DNA of 64,000 nt from the NCBI GenBank assembly GCA_949752745.1, contig OX457031.1, forward strand, positions 27,420,882 to 27,484,881. The letters are read 5' to 3'. Under the pieces are notes generated by a model. The model was not told the DNA's origin and searched no databases. It worked only from the letters and a program-made list of their open reading frames with translations. Positions 56,758 to 64,000 of this stretch are shown here, piece after piece. The position numbers and the translations under genes are program-made. The stretch is from Protula sp. h YS-2021. Taxonomy: Eukaryota; Annelida; Polychaeta; Sabellida; Serpulidae. How positions within the stretch are numbered: the first letter of the stretch is position 1; each line of letters begins with the position of its first letter.

Positions 56758-58459
56758 TTTCATGTAATTACCTTTTAACCTGATATACACAGTCCACTCG
56801 TCGAACAGCTTCATTTTTTATACATTATCTCCTTTTAGCTCTTCTGAGTTTAATTCGTACCACTTTAATTTTGTATCACTCGGTGGTAATCTGTTCAAGG
56901 CCGATCGTTTCAGCGGACACGCGAAGGAACGTCTTGACATCTCCGCAGATTATGTGCCCATTGCCCAATCAAAAGCTCTTTGGCTTTATGATGTACGAAA
57001 TTGTCATTCAGCAGCTACGCGAATGATTTTCAAATGGAAAACCTCCGCAAACGGTTAGAAATCGTACCTTTATGCAAGCCACCTGGCTCGCCCGGCATAT
57101 TGAGCAGTACGAGACAGTACGGCAAACCCAAAACTGTGTCCAGGGAAGAGGTCTCGGCTGGGTTACTGGCATCTGCATGCCTGGTCTGCTGGCAACTGGG
57201 TCTGCAGTTGGTTGTCTCTGCTAACCCTGTCGCAGTTTTACGGCTAGTTGCTTGGCGACGTATGACGCTCTGACTTTTCCATAGGTGATCATGGATACAA
57301 ACTATATACCACTGAAACACTGACCAAAACTTTTGAGCAGATATGTGGAACACCAATAACAAAAGGATACAAAGCAGTGAATATTTTTAATTCTTCGGTT
57401 GAAAATTTCGTTTTTATATAAAAAGGAGAACAGCAAAGCTTTGCACAAGGAAAATTAAGGTACAGCAATTACACTTGAGTTCACAAAAATAATTACTGTT
57501 TGAAAGAGATTATCGGTGTTGATTCATTACTTGCACTGACTTGGCCAAAGATACACTTACATATTTCGAAGCGCAGTTGCTTATCAAAACAAAGTTATCT
57601 GACTCAAATTTGCGATTAACTGGAATCTAGTTCGATCCATTTAATTCTCGTGTTGTTCTCAAATTTCACCTCAAATTGGGAAACCGAAATTAAAATCTTT
57701 ATCTACACTTAATTGATATTATTAGATTAACATCGAACTGAAAAACATCGATTTGGCATCGAATACTAGAGACACTTTCTAAAATTAACATTGAATTACT
57801 TCGAGCGATTAGTTTTGTCCTGTTTGGTTTGAAAGCATGCTTAAGGCTGAGAAATGATGGAGATGGCACTTGGTAGCATGTGCGATACAATGCGCATCAA
57901 AAGGGGAAGAGGTTCCGCAACTGCATTCATCGTCCAACCAAAAAGAAGATCCCGTATATTTTTCAAGTAGAAGCATCCTTTACAGTTACTGATATTCTTA
58001 ATATCTAGAAACATCTACACAATCTAAGAATCGTGGAGACGCAAGGGGCGAACGACCAGTTTGTAAAGGGAAACAGTAGAGAAGAGATTTCTGAACTCCA
58101 AACGGTCATTAAAGTGCTACTCGAAGAGAGGGTTCTTGAAACCTTCGCTTGAAATAAATATGAACAACCCACTTCACTTACTTGAGCAAACATGGGTGGG
58201 GGTGAGGAGGGCAGAGCACACGCTTGTGGAAGAAGATAAGCAGCGGAGAACCCGGATAGTAATTGGATACCTGACCGTCGGTAGATGTAATCTTAACTCT
58301 CTGTCACAGTACGACTGTCATTTTACGAAATCGGTACGACATTTGAGGCTTATTTGAGATGGCGATCTTGAAACCATTCTTGAATTTTGATATATTTGAC
58401 ATTCTGCAGAAATCTAACATGGACGACAAATTGACATCGAATTGAGAGACTGGAATGTT

Positions 58460-58950
58460 GATTTATAAGACTGCTCAATGAGTCTTGAATTACGCGGGTT
58501 TCCTTTGTTCGGGTTGAAGGTTCGTTCACATGCAAGACTGATTCCCCTTTCACCACTGTTTCACAGCCGTGCAATGACTGGACCGTTGGCTAATTCATGA
58601 GCGAAAGCACGTGATCTTGTTTGGTCTTTTCGACGCCCCGGGTAAGAGGTCAAGGGTCCTTGTGTGGCAACATGTTAACACCAATTATGGTGTTAGAGAC
58701 GATTGTTGTGCTGGCGGCAACATCGAAACCGGACACAACAACGGTTGAGAAGTGTCCTGTTCATCGACGAGTCACGGTTCGTACTAATCGCAACGATGGG
58801 GTGGAGATACAGACGGCGGCGGCGTGACAGGCGTTTTACGTCGATTTGCAGTATGCAAGTCAACTGTTTGCGAAGAGGATTCGACGCTGAATCGGTTTGT
58901 GGAAGAAGTGTTGCCAGTTGAAGTGATATTGTACACACCTAAGCATCTTA
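58460..58950 (+). pseudogene. Tc1-like transposase remnant, left copy
   Basis: One frame reads WRQHRNRTQQRLRSVLFIDE and SRF, then LIATMGWRYRRRRRDR. The VLF.DESRF block with a W/R-rich lead-in and the following RRR patch is the first catalytic aspartate region of Tc1/mariner-type DDE transposases. An upstream piece in another frame (ARLIPLSPLFHSRAMT) resembles the linker before it. Stops and shifts break the frame, and no second D or the last D/E motif is convincing. Non-functional. Confidence 0.6.
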
Positions 58951-59158
58951 TCAGTGATATCTCAGACAGACCCTGGGTAGCATGTCTCCAGAAACAATTG
59001 AGCGAGTTGCATTCTTGTGTTCACCCACGAGTTGTTCCATCATACAGGTCGCTTCGTAGCGTCCAGTGTTGACAAATAAATGTATGCAATTGGTTGCCAA
59101 GAATATGGCAAGAGTCGTGTAGAACTCGAATGGGTTCCAGGAAAAGTTGCATAGTAAG

Positions 59159-60263
59159 AAACAAAGGCGTGTTTTCTGGATGATCTTGCTCCCGGAGGAA
59201 AGTAACAACTTTCTCCTCGCGCGCGGAATCTGAGGATTAAGCCGTAACTTAAAGTCGCCAAAATTCTGGGTTCCTTGTGGGTCATTTGCTGTCATGTCAC
59301 TGCCTAGTCTTAGTCCTATACATAGACGAGACAACATGTCTGGAGCACACAAGAGAAGTTGTGAGTACAAAATCCATCGCTGCTCTGTAAGAAGCTTTTG
59401 AACAACTTAAAGACCTCTCCAAAACATCCTCGCAAAATTTCTCCACTTTCTATTTTATACCCACAAATTGCTACTTTCTGCAACTTAGCTCTTTAAAAGC
59501 AGGTGAAATCCATACCTGCTTAGCACAGAATTCCACCTGCTGCACATCCCACCCATGTTGCCTTTGTAACAGGTGGATTACGTTTTCACTGGGGGCAATC
59601 AGCCCGCCAGATGAGAGGTGTGCCGGCAACACCCCCAGTGTGGACATTACATACATGCTGTGGATACGCCGGCAAATACCCGCAGCATTTATGTAATGAC
59701 TTAAAAATAACAAAATACTATTATTTGAATGTTAGCAGATTGCCCAAACAGTAAAGCGTCTCTCCAGCCTGTACATAGGTACAGCAGGATAGGCAACTTT
59801 ACCAGTTGTTGTTCAGCCCGCAAAAACAAAGCAGCCATTCGTGTGCACAAAACCAGAAAGATGTTGAAATTCCTTAAGGCTGTTTGCAGAATAATGCATA
59901 TACGAAGCCATCCTTGATGATATCACGCATCAGACACTGGAATCCAGGAAGCTTCACACACCAAGACTGCCAGCATTGAAAACTAGCAAGACAACGACGA
60001 GGATACTGCAAACAGAAGCGCGGCAGGAAATTACCACTGCTGCAGTTCAAGCACTGCAATCAGATCACAGGCTGTTGTAATTCGAGCGATGTGTTTATAT
60101 CACAGGCTGTTGTAATTCAAGCGATGTGATTATATCACAGTCTGTTGCGATTCAAGCGACGTGATTATATCACAGGCTGTTGCAATTCAAGGGTTGTAGC
60201 TGTACCCCAAGCTGCTGCAATTCAAGCGCTGTATTTATATCGCAGGCAGAAACCACACCACTG
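59159..60263. other. Spacer of the second palindrome
   Basis: About 1.1 kb without inverted partner. Short frames only; a 35-bp tandem repeat sits at its right end. Confidence 0.7.
60066..60245. repeat. 35-bp minisatellite
   Basis: Five units with CTGTTG-type starts at 60071, 60106, 60141, 60176 and 60211, exactly 35 bp apart (ATCACAGGCTGTTGTAATTC, AAGCGATGTGATTAT). Confidence 0.95.
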
Positions 60264-60439
60264 CTTAATACGTTGCAACTTTTCCTGGAACCGATTCGAG
60301 TTCTACATGATTCCTGCTAAATTCTTCGCAGCCAATTGCACACATTTATGTGGCAACATTGAACGCCACGAACCGACCTCTTTGATTGGATGACCCGTTG
60401 GTGAACACAAGAATGAAGCTCACTCAATTGCTAGGATCT

Positions 60440-60960
60440 ATGGGACCCAGGTTCTACCAGACATATCACTGATAAGATGCTTATATGTGTACAGTATCAC
60501 CTCAACCAGCAGCACTTCTTCCACAAACCGATTAACCGTCGTATCCTCCACGCCAACGGTTGACTTGTATACTGCAAACTGACATAAATACCTGTCACGC
60601 CGCCGCCGTCTGTACCTCCGTCCCATCGTTGCGATTTGCACAAACCGTGACTCGTCGATGAACAGGACACTTCTCAACCGTTGTTGTGTCCGGTTTCGAT
60701 GTTGCCGCCAGCACAACAATCGTCTCCAACACCATAATTGGTGTTAACATGTTGCCACACAAGGACCCTTGACCTCTTACCCGGGGCGTCGAAAAGACCA
60801 AACAAGATCACGTGCTTTCGCTCACGAATTAGCCAACGGTCCAGTCATTGCACGGCTGTGAAACAGTGGTGAAAGGGGAATCAGTCTTGCATGTGAACGA
60901 ACCTTCAACCCGAACAAAGGAAACCCGCATAACTCAAGACTCATTGAGCAGTCTTATAAA
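60440..60960 (-). pseudogene. Tc1-like transposase remnant, right copy
   Basis: Minus-strand counterpart of the left remnant, reading WRQHRNRTQQRLRSVLFIDE, SRFVQIATMGRRYRRRR and DRY. It keeps the DES block (about 60,641-60,669) but has the same kind of breaks. Confidence 0.6.
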
Positions 60961-62573
60961 TCAACATTCCAGTCTCTCAATTCGATGTCAATTTGTCGTC
61001 CATGCTAGATTGCTGCAGAATGTCAAATATATCAAAATTCAAGAATGGTTCCAAGATAGCTATCTCAAATAAGCCTCAAATGTAGTACCGATTTCGTAAA
61101 ATGACAGTCCTACTGTGACAGAGAGTTAAGATTACATCTACCGACTGTCAGGTTTCCGATTACTATCCGGGTTCTCCACTGCTTATCTTCTTCCACAAGC
61201 GTGTGCTCTGCCCTCCCCATCCCCACCCATGTTTGCTCAAGTAAGTGAAGTGGGTTGTTCATATTTATTTCAAGCGAAGGCTTCACGAACCCTCTCTTCG
61301 AGTAGCACTTTAATGAACGTTTGGAGTTCAGAAATCTCTTCTCTACTGTTTCCCTTTACAAACTTGTCGTTCGCCCCTTGCGTCTCCACGATTCTTAGAT
61401 TGTGTAGATGTTTCTAGATTATTAAGAATATCAGTAACTGTAAAGGATGCTTCTACTTGAAAAATATACGGGATCTTCTTTTTGGTTGGACGATGAATGC
61501 AGTTGCGGAACACCCCTTCCCCTTTTGATGCGCATTGTAGCGCACATGCTACCAAGTGCCATCTCAATCATTTCTCAGCCTTAAGCATGCTTTCAAACCA
61601 AACAGGACAAAACTAATCGCTCGAAGTAATTCAATGTTAATTTTAGAAAGTGTCTCTAGTATTCGATGCCAAATTGATGTTTTTCTGTTCGATGTTAATC
61701 TAATAATATCAATTAAGTGTAGATAAAGATTTTAATTTCGGTTTCCCAATTTGAAGTAAAATTTGAGAACAACACGAGAATTAAATGGATCGAACTAGAT
61801 TCCAGTTAATCGCAAATTTGAGTCAGATAACTTTTTGTTTTGATAAACATTAAGTTTTATTTTTATGAACTCAAGTGTAAATGTTGCACCTTAATTTTCC
61901 TTGTGCAAAGCTTTGCTGTTCTCCTTTTTATAAAAAAGAAATTCATCACCGTGGAAATAAAAACGTTCACTGCTTTGTATCCTTTTGTTATTGATGGTTC
62001 ACATGTGTGCTCACCAGTTTTGGTCAGTGTTTCAGTGGTATATAGTTTGTATCCATGATCACCTATGGAAAAGTCAGAGCGTCATACGTCGCCAGGTAAC
62101 TAGCCGCAAAACTGCGACAGGGTTAGCAGAGACAGTCAGCCGCAGACCCAGCCGTCAGCACACCAGACATCCAGATGTCAGTAACCCAGCCCAGACCTCT
62201 TCGCTGGACACAGTTTTGGGTTTGCCGTACTGCCTCGTATTACCCAGTATGCCGGGCGAGCCAAGGGGGCTTGCACAAAGGTACGATTTCTAACTATTTG
62301 TGGGAGTTTTCCAGCTGAAAATCATTCGCGTAGCTGCTGAATGACAATTTTGTACATCATATTGGGCAATGGGCACATAATCTGCGGAGATGTAAATACG
62401 TTCCTCCCCGTGTCCGCTGAAACCATCGGCCTTGGACAGATTACCACCGAGTGATACAAAATTAAAAGTGGTACGAATTAAACTCAGAAGAGCTAAAAGG
62501 AGATAATGTATAAAAAATGAAGCTGTTCGACGAGTGGTCTGTGTATATCAGGTTAAAATGTAATTACATGAAA

Positions 62574-63280
62574 TTTTTATAGCCCGCGCGACGATAGTCG
62601 GAAGGGCTATTACGTTTTTGATTTCTCCGTGTGTGTGTGTGTGTGTATGCGTGTGTGTGCGTGACCCAAGACAAAAATTTCATATTAGGCCTAGAAACGT
62701 GTTCCTATGCTAAAATAAGCCTAATTTGGTAAAAAAAAGAATTTGATTCTGCTCCGATGTGACATCATACATGTGTGGAGTTAGGCGCAGAACGGCTATT
62801 AGAGCAGTTTTTAAGTTTTATGGACCGAACTTGTCCTAGGGTTTTGCTTCAATAAACCTGAAAAATACATGGATTGAAAGCTTATGGGTCGTAGTTGTGC
62901 AAATCCCCTTAGGGCTGGCGTTGGTTTTTTCGTTGGTCCGTGTGTGGCCTCTGAACATAGGGACAGAAGGGCTATCAACGTAGTTTTTAGTTTGTGGACC
63001 GAACTTGTCCTAGGGTTTTGCTTTAATCAACCTGAAACCTGTATGGATTGAAAATTTACGGGTTGTAGTTGTGTACCTCTCCTTTGGGTCGCCGTCGGTC
63101 CGTCCGTCAGTCCACGAGGGTCGCCCGAAGTTAGGCTCGAAATACACGTTTTCAGTACATGCACACGTGTAGAGCTTTATGCCATTAACTTCTGTCAAGA
63201 ATGTGCCTAAAAAACTTCTTTCAAGGCTGTGACTAATGGGGGCAGGCGGGCTATACGTGCTCCAACGGACACATTTCTAG
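62574..63280 (-). mobile_element. Family G element in the right arm (G2)
   Basis: Inverted copy of G1: plus strand reads TATAGCCCGCGCGACGATAG at its 3' end and ACACATTTCTAG at its 5' end. The tail has become (GT)n/(GTGTGC)n at 62,630-62,662 instead of the (ACGC)/(ACAC) mix in G1. Because both arms carry G at the same place, G inserted before the arms were duplicated. Confidence 0.75.
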
Positions 63281-63445
63281 TTCAGTAAAAGAACTGTAGT
63301 TGCGGAACACTTTTTCCCCTTTTCATGCGCATGGTAGCGCACATGCTACCAAGTACCACCTCCATCATTTCTCAGTCTAAAGCACGCTTTCAAATCAAAA
63401 CAGGCCAAAACGAGTCGCTCGAAGTAATTCCATGTTTACTTTAGA

Positions 63446-64000
63446 GAATATTTCTTAAATTTACGCTATATTCAATTCATATATTGAATTATACTGGATT
63501 TTGCGAGGCCTCAGGCCTGTAATGGACTGTGGAAAGAAACGAAGCACGAAGCTTACATTGATAACTCTGGGTCTGAAAGGAATCGACATAGACGATATTA
63601 AGCAGGGAGTTTAAACCTTGCAGAGTCCCACCTGGTCGATACTGAGAAAAAGAATGGCGTACTTCTTACCATACACTCTACATATTCATGACGTTACCAA
63701 GTGGTATGGGCGGACTCTACCACCTCCAATCCAACCTATACAAGGTGCTTGTCCTCTCGTGGTTGTCCCCTGTATATGTCCTCTGCAGGGTGTCTCCTGA
63801 AAGCGTCCTCTGCATGGTGTCTCCTTAATGCTTCCTCTATAGGGTGTCTCATGAATGTGTCGTTTGAAGCGTGTCATCTGAATGTGTCCTCTGAAGCGTG
63901 TCATCTGAAAGTGTCTGCAAACAACTACAACAGATAATCTTGTGTCTAAATGAATTCGATTTTGGGATTGCTTGGACACACGCGACACGTCCTTAAAAAA
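63446..64000. other. Unique end of window with a minisatellite
   Basis: No gene supported. Contains a 27-bp minisatellite (63,744-63,917). Confidence 0.5.
63744..63917. repeat. 27-bp minisatellite, open on the minus strand
   Basis: About six units of GTGTCTCCTGAAAGCGTCCT-type sequence, diverged. As 27 is divisible by three, the minus strand reads as a 9-residue repeat (HIQMTRFRG, SIKETPCRG, RFQETPCRG). No further coding support. Confidence 0.75.

Larger units (their letters stand above)
55905..59158. repeat. Left arm of the second palindrome
   Basis: Inverted relative to 60,264-63,445. Contents: end of X, element G1, X copy 2 (56,860-57,925), then a transposon-derived part to about 59,158. 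The 57,925-58,690 portion (AAAAGAAGATCCCGTATATT, AGAGAAGAGATTTCTGAACT) is matched closely at 61,490-60,800. Confidence 0.9.
60264..63445. repeat. Right arm of the second palindrome
   Basis: Inverted copy of 55,905-59,158: Tc1-like remnant, X copy (61,497-62,470), G2 and a piece of X to about 63,445, where similarity fades at TTTACTTTAGAGAATATTTC. Small indels distinguish the arms. Confidence 0.9.

Noticed and set aside
57030..57362. 110-codon minus-strand frame repeated in the X copies
   Set aside because: The copies are whole-DNA duplicates, so a shared frame is not evidence of selection; no motif was recognised.
63686..63988. 100-codon minus-strand frame with 9-residue repeats
   Set aside because: Produced by a 27-bp minisatellite; no start context, domain or flanking coding sequence supports it.

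Overview
The window is animal nuclear DNA, AT-rich and built mostly from repeats. No complete protein-coding gene, rRNA or functional tRNA is visible. The mix of GGCAAG/ATCCCCCGTG-type repeats carrying tandem cores and (ACGG)n tails, a tRNA-derived SINE and TGACCTTGACC arrays is what I would expect of a marine invertebrate, most likely a mollusc or other lophotrochozoan. That assignment is inference from repeat style only.

The dominant content is at least nine families of short non-autonomous elements, named A, B, C, D, E, F, G, H and I here. They share one architecture: a 5' terminus reading CTAG or CAAG after a run of A; in most families a short 5' hairpin; a 5' subterminal motif; a tandem core (often 178-182 bp per unit); often a tetranucleotide tail such as (ACGG)n or (ACAT)n; and a 3' hairpin whose arm repeats the 5' motif, followed by TAA or TAAAA. 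The motif differs between families, but the three copies inside one family agree and the stems vary by compensation. Several elements sit inside other repeats without an obvious target duplication, and one empty site is present in the window. This fits rolling-circle (Helitron/Helentron-like, HINE or 'pearl'-type) non-autonomous elements.

Layout: 1-868 is a 23-bp satellite with a 17-unit (391-bp) higher-order period. 0.9-5.3 kb holds elements of families F, A and D and one candidate cysteine-rich exon. 5.3-17.8 kb is a nested pile of B elements interrupted by F, C, D and A. 17.8-23.3 kb is one A element interrupted in turn by B, C and I. 25.3-26.3 kb is a reading frame split by a D element, and removing 471 bp rejoins the frame. 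26.9-35.7 kb carries I, H, E and B elements and the SINE. 35.9-36.9 kb has two possible exons.

38.3-51.4 kb is a 13-kb imperfect palindrome. Each arm holds an array of TGACCTTGACC repeats, an array of TGACGTCA repeats and a decayed gene for a zinc-finger protein with an acidic tail. The arms are separated by a CAA-rich spacer with an F element in it. 55.9-63.4 kb is a second palindrome, with a decayed Tc1-like transposase and a nested G element in each arm. The window ends in unique sequence with a 27-bp minisatellite. Nearly all elements outside the palindromes point the same way (+).
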